A program made the translations under genes and the position numbers. The notes under the pieces were generated by a model. The model saw only the letters and a program-made list of their open reading frames with translations, had not been told where the DNA came from and searched no databases. DNA of 39,751 nt from Myxococcales bacterium. Lineage in GTDB: Bacteria; Myxococcota; Polyangia; Fen-1088. The stretch covers positions 1 to 39,751 of the forward strand of contig PMBY01000446.1 of NCBI GenBank assembly GCA_003153875.1, in the 5' to 3' direction. Below are positions 27,488-35,657 of this stretch, piece by piece (positions within the stretch are counted from its first letter, which is position 1; each line of letters starts with the position of its first letter).

Positions 27488-28567
27488 CTATACCTCAGCG
27501 CGAGAAGAACGGCCGCTGCAAACCGGAACCCTTCCCAGTGGGCGTAGTCCCACGCGACGGAGATCCTGCTCGTCAAAGACGCTGGGATAGAAGGCGCCGA
27601 CTAGAATCACGGCAAGGAACACGGCCAAGAACAGTGAAAGAGCCGCTAGACGCACCATTCTCATACTGCCAGACACGGTCGCCCAGACCGGAGCGCCCGG
27701 ATCGACGACTTGGACCAATCGGTCGGAACCGCGAATCTCGCGTGCTTGCACCTCTGCATCAAACAGATCTGCCGCTGCTGCTCTCGATGCCGCCTCGGCC
27801 ATTTTTGCAGCCCGTGCGAGCTGATGCAGACGAAGATCCAAATACCCGCTCTGCGGACTCGTCGCGGCATCCTGCTCGCGCACCAGCTGCTCGTTCTGGC
27901 TGGCGGCCCTAGCAGCAGCACTTTCGGCGATCGCACGCAGTCCGTCCACGCGCGCCGCCGCCGCTTCCGACACTCGAGCAGTCTGCGTCTCGGCCACCAG
28001 TTTGCCCAGGTCTCGTGCCACGGCCAGCGCGAGTGCCGAATCCGGGGCCGAAAATGCTATCGTGACACGCACCGAACGAGGCTGATCGTCACGCCGACGA
28101 TAGCCCAGGAAATCATCGTTCCAGATATTAACTTCGACGAGTTTGCGCAGGCGAGCCACCGTGTCCGCTTGGCCGGCTCCTCCAAGTCTCTTCACGAGAT
28201 CGTGTTTGCTGATCAAGCTCTCCAATCGAGCCGTCGCGAAGATCACGTCGTTGATGAATGCGAGCAGCTCTCCCCGTGGGCGCGGGCGCCCGTCGGTATC
28301 GAAAGCTCCCTCCGTGATGAGCAACCCGACCTCAGCCTCATACATCTTGTGCCGCCGGGCCTGCACGGCGAGAATCATCGCAGCTAGTACGAGCGTCAGT
28401 CCCAATGTCACAAATAGGCGCCGACGCGCACGGGCGAACATCCGCCGCACCTGCTGGTAGGCAACGGTTGGGAGGTTCTGTTCGTCATCAAGCCACGTCA
28501 CGGACGAGGACACGGTCGAGGTGTAGAAGACGGAGTATGGCGGAGGCCGATCGCGAACAGGCGCCAC
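27488..28567 (-). CDS. Second Wzz-like co-polymerase, shorter
   Basis: A 359-residue inner-membrane protein, apparently starting at GTG; the start is uncertain because the first 30 residues are poorly conserved in appearance. Segment 1 (about 50-70, FVTLGLTLVLAAMILAV) is followed by YEAEVGLLITEGAF, the usual Wzz beta-strand region, a helical periplasmic stretch, VVDPGAPVWATVSGSMRM and segment 2 (about 305-328). It ends with FDEQDLRRVGLRPLGRVP, a Wzz-tail pattern. It precedes the larger Wzz-like gene by 9 bases. Two co-polymerases in a row suggest a hetero-oligomer or two chain-length settings (inference). Confidence 0.8.
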   Translation of the reverse strand: MAPVRDRPPPYSVFYTSTVSSSVTWLDDEQNLPTVAYQQVRRMFARARRRLFVTLGLTLVLAAMILAVQARRHKMYEAEVGLLITEGAFDTDGRPRPRGELLAFINDVIFATARLESLISKHDLVKRLGGAGQADTVARLRKLVEVNIWNDDFLGYRRRDDQPRSVRVTIAFSAPDSALALAVARDLGKLVAETQTARVSEAAAARVDGLRAIAESAAARAASQNEQLVREQDAATSPQSGYLDLRLHQLARAAKMAEAASRAAAADLFDAEVQAREIRGSDRLVQVVDPGAPVWATVSGSMRMVRLAALSLFLAVFLAVILVGAFYPSVFDEQDLRRVGLRPLGRVPVCSGRSSRAEV

Positions 28568-28718
28568 GCTCTGCGCTGAGATTGAGGATCATACGCTACG
28601 TCAGTTGTCATGGATTTGCGAATCCCTGCTAGCACCTGTCGGAGACGTGCAGGTAGTGTCCCATTGATACCGCTCCCCCTGCTTCCGTCAAGACGTTTGA
28701 AGAGTGTTAGGCCTGGAC

Positions 28719-30092
28719 TTACCGGACTCCGCGCATCTTGAGATAGCCCGCCACACCCACCAAATACAGGAGCACACAGCCCGTGACGGCCAGCAGGTCG
28801 CGGAGACCGAAGACAACCCGGAACTCCGGATCGTGGCGTCGCACGGCAAGGTAGTACGAGCCAGAAAGCGCCACAAAAGCCCACACCATCGGGTGGTAGC
28901 CCAAGGACAGGAAGTTGGTCCCCGCTGCGATGCCGCACAATGAAGCCAACAGGGCGCGTGCCCACGCACAAGCCAAGGTTCCGTCCGGTCGACCGCGGTA
29001 TCGGCGGATGGCCAGAACCACGATCTTGAAGCTGGTGTAGAGAATGCTGATCCAGAGGACGATACCGATCAGCCCAAGCTCAGCCGCCACCAGCATGTAC
29101 GAATTGTGGGCCGTCCGGATGTGGTGTTCCATGAACTGTGACTTGCCAACCCCCCATAGAGGCGAGGACTTCACCATGTCTATTCCTGCGCTCCAAGCTT
29201 CCAGGCGCTCCATTGCAGACTCGTCGGCTTCCTCGCCCGAACGACCGCCCAGTAGTAACATCGGTGCAGCCAGCACCGCAGCCGCGACCAAATCCTTCCA
29301 TCGTACTCGCTGCATCAGGTAGGCTGCCACGACTACGACGAAGGCCACCTGCCCAGTGCGCGACTCGGACCAGACGACGACTGGAAGAGTGATTGCGAAA
29401 GACGCAATGAGTAGCAGGAGACTCAGCAGGGATCGGTACTGCGCAAACATGGTCATTGCGAACGGCATTGCAATGACCAACGACAGCGCCAGCTCGTTGG
29501 GATCCGCAAGGATGCCGCGGTAGCTGACTCGACCGTGGGCCATGGACATTGTGTTGAGGGGGCCTGGCCGTTCGCAAACGTAGTTCTCTCCCAGTTCGGG
29601 ATCTTGGCGACACTCGACCGCTGACTCACAGGGGCGTCCATCGGGATGGCCGGTAATATCCCCATAGGCCCCGACCGTCAGCAGATTGCACTGGAATGGA
29701 TTCAGGGCTTGAATTGCCGCGACTACACCGAGGAACAAACTAATGGCCAGGATGGACAGTCCCACGATCCGCAGACCGCGAAAGCTCTGCACGCCTTGAG
29801 CGATCACGAGGAAGAGCAGCATATAGACCATGACTAGAGTTGCCTCGTGCGCAACAGGACCTCCGGTGAGCGCAACCGACACAAGGGTCATGAGCCACAA
29901 CGGGAGCACCAGGCGCAGCTGAGGACATGCCTCGGGGCGTGCGATCCCTAGCCGGATATCCAGCAGCAGGCCGAAGCAGGCTCCAAGATAGAGCAAGTTC
30001 ATGACCGGCAAGGGTCGCAACCAGGCTGACATCTCGTGCACCTTCGTATAGTGCATTACGAGGAGCGCGATCAGCCCTGGCAGAGTGAACAT
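28719..30092 (-). CDS. Wzy/O-antigen ligase-type polymerase
   Basis: A 457-residue polytopic membrane protein with about 11-12 hydrophobic helices and a large periplasmic loop at about 140-190 that includes Cys residues (CESAVECRQDP). The Wzy_C features are SESRTGQVAFVVVV and the late HNSYMLVAAELGLIGIVLWI, as in O-antigen ligases and Wzy polymerases. In this locus it most likely polymerises lipid-linked repeat units in the periplasm. Ligase activity cannot be excluded from sequence. It starts at ATG 30092 and is followed after about 150 bases by the two co-polymerase genes on the same strand. Confidence 0.85.
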   Translation of the reverse strand: MFTLPGLIALLVMHYTKVHEMSAWLRPLPVMNLLYLGACFGLLLDIRLGIARPEACPQLRLVLPLWLMTLVSVALTGGPVAHEATLVMVYMLLFLVIAQGVQSFRGLRIVGLSILAISLFLGVVAAIQALNPFQCNLLTVGAYGDITGHPDGRPCESAVECRQDPELGENYVCERPGPLNTMSMAHGRVSYRGILADPNELALSLVIAMPFAMTMFAQYRSLLSLLLLIASFAITLPVVVWSESRTGQVAFVVVVAAYLMQRVRWKDLVAAAVLAAPMLLLGGRSGEEADESAMERLEAWSAGIDMVKSSPLWGVGKSQFMEHHIRTAHNSYMLVAAELGLIGIVLWISILYTSFKIVVLAIRRYRGRPDGTLACAWARALLASLCGIAAGTNFLSLGYHPMVWAFVALSGSYYLAVRRHDPEFRVVFGLRDLLAVTGCVLLYLVGVAGYLKMRGVR

Positions 30093-30151
30093 GGACCTAG
30101 GATCTTCGCTGAAGATGCCCGAAAACGAAAGCTACATCGGGTGCTAGAGGC

Positions 30152-30174
30152 CGTGTCTCGTCCACCGAGACACG
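30152..30174. terminator. Perfect 9-bp hairpin after the outer-membrane protein gene
   Basis: CGTGTCTCG (30152-30160), loop TCCAC, and CGAGACACG (30166-30174) form an uninterrupted stem. It lies between the stop of the outer-membrane beta-barrel gene and the start of the polymerase gene, both on the minus strand. No U-tract follows. It may be a terminator, an attenuator or a transcript-stabilising structure. Confidence 0.4.
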
Positions 30175-30273
30175 CGCGAGGAAGGCGCCTGCTGGACGTA
30201 TCGACCGAGGAGAAACAAGACCGGGAGGGGATCCTCAACGATCCCAAAATGAAAGAGACACTGACAGGCGAAA

Positions 30274-31500
30274 CTAGAGTCTGCTTGGATACCGCATCTC
30301 GACAGTAAATACCACTAGGTGGCGACGAAATGTGGCGAACATGGAGGTTCCGCCAGGATCCGCGGCGGATGCACGTTGGTCGCGAAATGTGTAGTCGAGC
30401 CCGTAGCTAAACATGTCACCTGGCACCCAGTGCAAGCCCAGACGCGCGGAGAAGACATTGGCGCTTCCCGTTAGCCCGTTTGTTGCGCCCGAAGATGAAT
30501 CATGTTCCATATCTGCGCCTGCGCTGAGCAGAAGCAGGTCGTACCAGCCGAGCGGAAGCGAGACACGCAGGCCAACAAGACTCTGTACGTAGATGGTGCC
30601 GACATAGATGTTGGACGTCGCAGATTGCTCTGCGCGCAGACCAATCTGGCGACCCGTGCGCTCCCACAGCACGCTCGCCGAGAGTGCTGGTAGTGGACGC
30701 CGATTATCTGCCAAGATGAGGAACACACCCCCGGCGAGATCGTGCGAGAACTCGGCTGACCAACGATGCCTCCAGGTGAGGTCGAACCGGGCGAACTCGC
30801 TGACGCCGCTTGCCGTCGCGGGCACTCCGGTAGGTGCGCCGCCGCTGGCATCCATCACGTCAAACCGACCTCGAACTCCCGCATCGTCAAGCTGCCATGA
30901 GTTGGCGAGCGCAGCGTCGAGTGTGAGCCCCTTGTTGGAGGCTGACGCCGTCTCGCTGTTCAGCGGGCGGTACAAACGACACGAGAGCCCTTGGTGCAGG
31001 TTCCACGATCCGCCGAATCGCCAGGACAAAGTCTCGCCTGCGTCCGCACCGAAGAATCGCTGATCCCCAGCAGGACGAGGCCCAACTGTCTGTGGATTGT
31101 TCGGCAACGCGGTATCGACCGTCGACAGCTGCGTTAATACGGCGCCTCCGCTTAGAGTGATTCGTGTGTCAGCGCCGGCTTCAATCTCGCTCAATAAGTT
31201 CAGCGTGTGCGTGAGGGCGAGGTTTCCTGCGTTCCCAGTCCACGATGTGGCCGTGATGCCATAGGCCACTCGATCTCGTGTCAGTCGGCCAATATAGCCC
31301 AGCTCAAGTCGTCCCAGGGCCGTCAGTAACGCTTCTGTCCGCGCACCAGCCCCATCCGGCAGCGATCTCGGGTTGTCGCTTACGCCGACCGAAGCGCCCG
31401 CAACCACCTGGTACTCTAGCTGGGCATGTGCGGAAGCCGGCACACCAAGAAGGATCACGCCGAAGGCTACGCAAGATAGGCACGGAAAGCGTCCCGCCAT
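30274..31500 (-). CDS. Outer-membrane beta-barrel protein of the EPS locus
   Basis: A 408-residue exported protein. The signal peptide is cleaved after ASAHA (about residue 26). The mature part alternates hydrophobic and polar residues with many Trp/Tyr/Arg-bounded strands (for example RLELGYIGRLTRDRVAYGI, YGLDYTFRDQ) and ends in VVFTVEMRYPSRL, consistent with an outer-membrane barrel of about 14-18 strands. It resembles the barrel proteins often found in EPS/Wzx-Wzy loci. In myxobacteria, Wzp-like barrels are proposed to complete the OM exit for short OPX proteins that lack their own outer-membrane helix (established idea; assignment here is inference). The ATG at 31500 starts the signal peptide. 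Confidence 0.72.
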   Translation of the reverse strand: MAGRFPCLSCVAFGVILLGVPASAHAQLEYQVVAGASVGVSDNPRSLPDGAGARTEALLTALGRLELGYIGRLTRDRVAYGITATSWTGNAGNLALTHTLNLLSEIEAGADTRITLSGGAVLTQLSTVDTALPNNPQTVGPRPAGDQRFFGADAGETLSWRFGGSWNLHQGLSCRLYRPLNSETASASNKGLTLDAALANSWQLDDAGVRGRFDVMDASGGAPTGVPATASGVSEFARFDLTWRHRWSAEFSHDLAGGVFLILADNRRPLPALSASVLWERTGRQIGLRAEQSATSNIYVGTIYVQSLVGLRVSLPLGWYDLLLLSAGADMEHDSSSGATNGLTGSANVFSARLGLHWVPGDMFSYGLDYTFRDQRASAADPGGTSMFATFRRHLVVFTVEMRYPSRL

Positions 31501-31537
31501 GAGAGGCGGGAAGGATAGCACGAAGGGGCCACGCCAC

Positions 31538-31545
31538 AGTATACT
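31538..31545. promoter_or_regulatory. Palindromic AGTATACT, possible overlapping divergent -10 boxes
   Basis: The octamer reads TATACT on both strands. On the minus strand it is about 38 bases before the barrel gene start. On the plus strand it is only 11 bases before the ATG of the P-loop-less ATPase relative, implying an almost leaderless transcript if used. No good -35 box is seen on either side. Confidence 0.3.
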
Positions 31546-31555
31546 GCCGACACCG

Positions 31556-32128
31556 ATGACACCCACCCAAACCGCTGCCGCTTCGGCGACGCAATCTGAA
31601 GAGGAGACGGCTGCCCAGCAGGCCTATCTGATTCTGGCTCGGCGTCTCCGGGGGCTCGGCCAGCCGATTTGTGGGCTTTGGCCCGTCTGCGAGAACATGG
31701 GATTCGAGGATGTGCCAAGGCATTTGGGCAGGGCAGTGGCATCCTTGGGAATCAGCGTAGGACTTGTTGCGCCACGAGAGCGCTGGCGTGCGGATCTTCC
31801 GCAGACTCAGCTGTTCATTTCGGCGATCGGCGAAGCAATCGACTCGCTTACCCCAGTGTGGGCGCGAAGCCTCAGTGCGACGATCGAGCAGACACTGGCC
31901 CTCGTTCGCGGTCGCTACGCTTGCATTCTGCTGGATCTTTCGGGCTTGGACATAGCGGGCGCGCACGAGGTGGCCCTCGTTCCTGGGCTGGGAATCGTCC
32001 TATTCGTGGCCGAAGGGCGGACCGGGGAATTCGCTCTGGCCAAGATACGGCGTCGGCTTCCGGCGGACCGCGTGATTGGTGCGGTACTTGTGGGTGGCAA
32101 ACCCAGCCGCGCCATCCATGTCGCGTGA
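31556..32128 (+). CDS. P-loop-less relative of CpsD/BY-kinase ATPases
   Basis: A 190-residue cytoplasmic protein. By eye its order of elements follows the ATPase at 24.9 kb. GLWPVCENMGFEDVPRHL occupies the place of the Walker A loop (no G-x4-GK-[ST]), then come GRAVASLGISVGLVAP, a Walker B-like segment YACILLDLSGLDI, and a closing VIGAVLVGGKPSR like the family end. It therefore keeps the fold but should not bind ATP in the normal way. The longer frame upstream overlaps the barrel gene and is unlikely; ATG 31556 is chosen. Its stop overlaps the start of the next gene (GTGA). It may be a regulatory subunit of the kinase/co-polymerase complex (inference). Confidence 0.65.
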   Translation: MTPTQTAAASATQSEEETAAQQAYLILARRLRGLGQPICGLWPVCENMGFEDVPRHLGRAVASLGISVGLVAPRERWRADLPQTQLFISAIGEAIDSLTPVWARSLSATIEQTLALVRGRYACILLDLSGLDIAGAHEVALVPGLGIVLFVAEGRTGEFALAKIRRRLPADRVIGAVLVGGKPSRAIHVA

Positions 32129-33231
32129 GTCTCATGCTGGCGAGTCTGCGCGACAAGAACCTCCACACATGGCTGCCGAGCTATCTTGTTCAGCGGCTCA
32201 AGCGGACTTGCGCACGTGATCGAGGCGGCCTGCGCCATCTCCTGTTTGCATTCTGCGACCACCACGAACCCTTGTGGTCCGACGCCACGCTTGATGTGGG
32301 CGAAGCGCGCGTGCGCTTCTGGGAGGAAGCCTACCCCAGGCTCGCGAAGGATTTTCGCGACGCTGACGGGTTATCGCCTCGCCATAGTTTCTTCTATCCA
32401 GGCGACCAATACCATCCAAAGCTGCTGGATCGTCTCACGACCCTCACCCGCGCAGGGCACGGCGAGGTCGAGCTGCACCTCCACCACGAAGGTGACAGCC
32501 GAGCGACCCTTCGCGAAAAGCTGCTCGAAGCGCTGAGCAGGATTGGTAGCCACGGCCATTTCTCCCGCGACGCCGATGGACGCATCCGGTACGCCTTCAT
32601 CCACGGCGACTGGGCTCTAGCCAACGGTCGCTATGGACGCCACTGCGGAGTCGATGATGAGCTCCCGATCTTGTTCGAAACCGGCTGCTATGCGGACTTC
32701 ACCTTTCCTTCGGCCCCCGACGAGTCTCAGCCCGGTATCATCAACCAGATCTACTGGCCTGACGGCGATTTGAGCCACGCGCGATGCTATGAAAAGGGGC
32801 GGCGCGCGCGGGTCGGCGAGGAATTCGACGACCGCATTCTCATGGTCCAGGGTCCGCTCGCGCTGGTTCCCCGCGTGTCGCGTATCCCCGTGCGCATCGA
32901 GAATTCGGCCATCACGGCGAACGATCCTGGCACTCCATCCCGCGTGTCCAGTTGGGTCGCGCAGAACATCCATGTGCAGGGCCGGCCGGACTGGGTCTTC
33001 GTCAAGGTCCACACCCACGGATCCCCCGAAGATCAGGCGGCATCTCTCCTAGGCGGGCCCGGACGTGCGCTGCACCACGAGCTCACCACGCGCTACAACG
33101 ACGGCGTTCGTTGGAAACTGCACTACGTGACCGCGCGCGAGACCTACAACGTCGTCCTGGCTGCGCTCTCCGGCTGCAGCGGTGACCCCCACGCTTTTCG
33201 CAACTATCGCTTGCGGCCGCCGCCACTTTAG
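32125..33231 (+). CDS. Divergent polysaccharide-deacetylase-like protein
   Basis: A 368-residue protein without signal peptide. The GTG at 32125 overlaps the previous stop (GTGA); an in-frame ATG at 32134 is an alternative. Likely metal and catalytic residues stand out: FCDHHEPLW (D45, H46, H47, E48), FYPGDQYHPKLLDRL (about 90-104), VELHLHHEGD (H118, H120, H121), FIHGDWALANG, and a late FVKVHTHG. A beta/alpha order with Asp/His motif first and HxHH later suggests the CE4/NodB or a related TIM-barrel hydrolase fold, but motif spacing differs from the standard deacetylase at 21.5 kb. I do not recognise a named family. Coupling to the P-loop-less ATPase relative and closeness to the OPX gene tie it to EPS export or modification. 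Confidence 0.6.
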   Translation: MSLMLASLRDKNLHTWLPSYLVQRLKRTCARDRGGLRHLLFAFCDHHEPLWSDATLDVGEARVRFWEEAYPRLAKDFRDADGLSPRHSFFYPGDQYHPKLLDRLTTLTRAGHGEVELHLHHEGDSRATLREKLLEALSRIGSHGHFSRDADGRIRYAFIHGDWALANGRYGRHCGVDDELPILFETGCYADFTFPSAPDESQPGIINQIYWPDGDLSHARCYEKGRRARVGEEFDDRILMVQGPLALVPRVSRIPVRIENSAITANDPGTPSRVSSWVAQNIHVQGRPDWVFVKVHTHGSPEDQAASLLGGPGRALHHELTTRYNDGVRWKLHYVTARETYNVVLAALSGCSGDPHAFRNYRLRPPPL

Positions 33232-33234
33232 GAT

Positions 33235-33822
33235 TCAGGGAAGATAGATCGTGTCGCCCGCGACGATGACGAGGTTCATCTCGGGATGCTTGCCACTGTA
33301 GATTGCGGCCAGGTCGATGGGGATACGGCGGGGCCCTTTGGGTGTGGCACGGATGAGCACAACGTTGGAAAGCGAAGCGAACCGACTTGGTCCCCCGGCA
33401 AGGGCCACGGCCTCGGTCACCGTCACGAAACGGTGCGCGCTGAACATCCCTTGGTGTTCGGCGTTGCCCGCCACGGTGAACTGGTAGCTGTTGACTTCAA
33501 ACACGGCCACCGAGACCTTGAGCGAGTCATCCTTGACGTAGGATTTGAGACGAGTCTCGATTTCGCCAAGCAGCGCTGAGGTGGTGCGTCCAGCGGCGAT
33601 CAAATCACCGACAAGCGGCATGGTCACGGTGCCGTCCGGTCGAACCCTGGCATCGACAGAGAGGTCAGGCATATGCCACACATTCACGCGCAGGACATCT
33701 GCCACCCCGATAACGAATTCCTGCCGGCGCGGATCTGGCTCACGCTTATAGTCGAAGGCCTGGTTGCTTGCACATCCGATTGCGGCCAGCAGCGCAGTCC
33801 AGAGCATCCAATGTCGGGGCAC
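33235..33822 (-). CDS. Short OPX/Wza-like polysaccharide export lipoprotein
   Basis: About 195 residues starting at GTG 33822 (MPRHWMLWTALLAAIGC) or ATG 33807. The lipobox Cys is followed by the Poly_export domain (FVIGVADVLRVNVWHMPDLS, VRPDGTVTMPLVGDL, LLGEIETRLKSYV) and one SLBB domain (FTVAGNAEHQGMFSAHRFVT, VTEAVALAGGPSRFASL). It ends at AGDTIYLP, so it lacks the C-terminal amphipathic helix that forms the outer-membrane pore in E. coli Wza (about 380 residues). Short OPX proteins are thought to need a separate OM barrel, and one is present at 30.3 kb. It is convergent with the deacetylase-like gene (3 bases between stops) and divergent from the FHA-GAF-PP2C regulator. Confidence 0.87.
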   Translation of the reverse strand: MPRHWMLWTALLAAIGCASNQAFDYKREPDPRRQEFVIGVADVLRVNVWHMPDLSVDARVRPDGTVTMPLVGDLIAAGRTTSALLGEIETRLKSYVKDDSLKVSVAVFEVNSYQFTVAGNAEHQGMFSAHRFVTVTEAVALAGGPSRFASLSNVVLIRATPKGPRRIPIDLAAIYSGKHPEMNLVIVAGDTIYLP

Positions 33823-33961
33823 AGTGGTGATTCTTATAGCACGAGAAGCCCACGCACGGGAATGCCGGTGCGGTCGAACCTTTGTCCCTCTCATTGCGTT
33901 CGGTCAGCTTCAGGGGTATGCATGCCACCCGGTCTTCGGGAGCAGCCAGTTGGGTGATTCC

Positions 33962-35632
33962 ATGGAATCGTCTAAACACACCATCTTCGAAGTCGTCGTC
34001 AGCAGCGTGCGCGGGAGTACCTCGAGGCGAGTGCGCCTGCACGTGCGCACCACCGTGGGCCGCGCCGAAGACAACGACCTGTGCTTTCCCGACGCGCTGA
34101 TGTCTCGGCACCACGCCGAGTTCCAGCTGCATGATGGGGCTTGCTACTTGGTGGATCTGGACAGCTCGAACGGCACCTATGTGAACGACATCAGCGTGCG
34201 CGGCGAGCAGGTTCTGTGCGAGGGCGACATCATCACAGTCGGCGAAACCTCTCTGGTGTTCCACGAAAAGTCACTGCTGAGCGATACGGGCGAGCAAGCC
34301 AGCGACGGGACGGTCAGCAGCGAGGTGATTCCGGAGACGACCAGGTCCACCAAGAAGGCCATCGACGTCACCGATCTGCTCAGCGAGGATCGCGTGCTGG
34401 GCCTGCTCAGCAGGGCTACCAACGCTCTGGTCGTTCACTATCCTCTCCCCGATCTCTTCAACAAGATCCTGGATGCCATTCTCGATTCGGTCCCGGCCCA
34501 GCGCGCGGCCATCATGCTGCTCGAAGGGCAGCCGCCGGCGCCGACCTTGAAGGCCACGCGCACGCGCTTCGGCAACGCGATCACGACTGTCAGCCAAGAC
34601 ATCGCCCGGCGGGCGCTCAACGATCGCGTGGCCTTCGTACTGCGTGACGTGCTCGACGATCCCGAGGTGCGCGATCGAGCCAGCCTGCGCGCCGATGCGA
34701 TCCGCTCCGTCATGTGCGCGCCCTTGTGGTCGAGTTTGAACCCGGGCGACCATGGCCACTTGTTGGGGCTGGTTTACCTCGACAGTCAAAGCGACGTGCC
34801 TCCGCTGACCTATCGGGATCTTCAAGTCCTGACCGTTTTGGCCAATGTCACGGCCACCAAGATCGAGAGCGCGCGCCTCTTGGAAGAAAACCTGCTGAAG
34901 CGGCGGTTGGAAGAGGATCTGCGCCTGGCCGCCGAGATCCAGTCCGACCTGTTGCCCCGCAATTCGCCCGAGATCCCAGGCTACGACGTGGATGGAACCA
35001 CCGAGCCCTGCCGCATGGTGGGTGGCGACTACTTCGATTTCGAATACGATGGTGAGTATCTGCACCTGGCCCTGGCGGACGTGTCGGGCAAGGGCATCGG
35101 CGCGGCCATGCTGATGGTGGCTCTGCGGGCCACCGTGCGTGCCCACTGGCGCGACGGCTCGCTACCCGAGGCCACTGCCCGTATCAACCGGACCTTTCAT
35201 ATGACGGTTCCGTCAGACAAGTACGCGACCTTCTTCGTGGCGCGGCTGGAGTTGCGCACCGGCTGTCTGACCTACGTCAACGCCGGGCAAAACAAGCCCT
35301 TGCTCATCCAGCCCGATGGGCAGTGGCAAAGCCTGGGAGTGGGTGGCACCGTGATAGGCGCCTTCGCCGAGACTAGCTACCAGCAAGGCACGGCGGTGCT
35401 GGAGCCGGGCGCCCGGCTGCTCGTGTTTTCGGATGGCATCAGCGAATCCTGGGCCGACGCGGACGAGGCCGATCGCCAGTTGGTGGCCATCTCGCAGCTG
35501 CGCGGTCGCGACACGGCCGCCGCTGCCCTGCGCGCCGACGTCTTCCACGCCGTGGATCAGGTCAGCGGCTTCAAGGTCAACGACGACCGGACCCTGCTCG
35601 TCATCCAGCGTCTTGCGAACATGACTTCTTGA
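33962..35632 (+). CDS. FHA-GAF-PP2C (RsbU/SpoIIE-type) serine phosphatase
   Basis: A 556-residue cytoplasmic signalling protein. The FHA domain (about 8-100) has the phosphothreonine-binding motifs TTVGRAEDNDL, MSRHHAEF and LDSSNGTYVN. A GAF domain follows (about 150-315), then a helical linker (RRLEEDLRLAAEIQSDLLP) and a PP2C/SpoIIE phosphatase domain (about 340-550) with metal-binding GGDYFD (about 354), ADVSGKG (about 371), FSDGISE (about 489) and a late NDDRTLLVI. Such proteins typically dephosphorylate anti-sigma-factor antagonists and are controlled by the sensor domains. It is divergent from the OPX gene with 139 bases between. It may tune the locus or a general stress pathway; the target is unknown. 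ATG 33962 is chosen as it starts the FHA domain. Confidence 0.9.
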   Translation: MESSKHTIFEVVVSSVRGSTSRRVRLHVRTTVGRAEDNDLCFPDALMSRHHAEFQLHDGACYLVDLDSSNGTYVNDISVRGEQVLCEGDIITVGETSLVFHEKSLLSDTGEQASDGTVSSEVIPETTRSTKKAIDVTDLLSEDRVLGLLSRATNALVVHYPLPDLFNKILDAILDSVPAQRAAIMLLEGQPPAPTLKATRTRFGNAITTVSQDIARRALNDRVAFVLRDVLDDPEVRDRASLRADAIRSVMCAPLWSSLNPGDHGHLLGLVYLDSQSDVPPLTYRDLQVLTVLANVTATKIESARLLEENLLKRRLEEDLRLAAEIQSDLLPRNSPEIPGYDVDGTTEPCRMVGGDYFDFEYDGEYLHLALADVSGKGIGAAMLMVALRATVRAHWRDGSLPEATARINRTFHMTVPSDKYATFFVARLELRTGCLTYVNAGQNKPLLIQPDGQWQSLGVGGTVIGAFAETSYQQGTAVLEPGARLLVFSDGISESWADADEADRQLVAISQLRGRDTAAAALRADVFHAVDQVSGFKVNDDRTLLVIQRLANMTS

Positions 35633-35657
35633 AGATCGCGATCCAAGCTTCTGTCAC

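Noticed and set aside
31669..32124. N-terminal extension of the deacetylase-like protein
   Set aside because: This part lies over the P-loop-less ATPase gene in another frame and is Arg/Gly/Ser-rich. The GTGA overlap at 32125 explains the true start.
33764..33961. N-terminal extension of the FHA-GAF-PP2C protein
   Set aside because: It overlaps the OPX signal peptide region on the other strand and adds nothing family-like. ATG 33962 starts the FHA domain directly.
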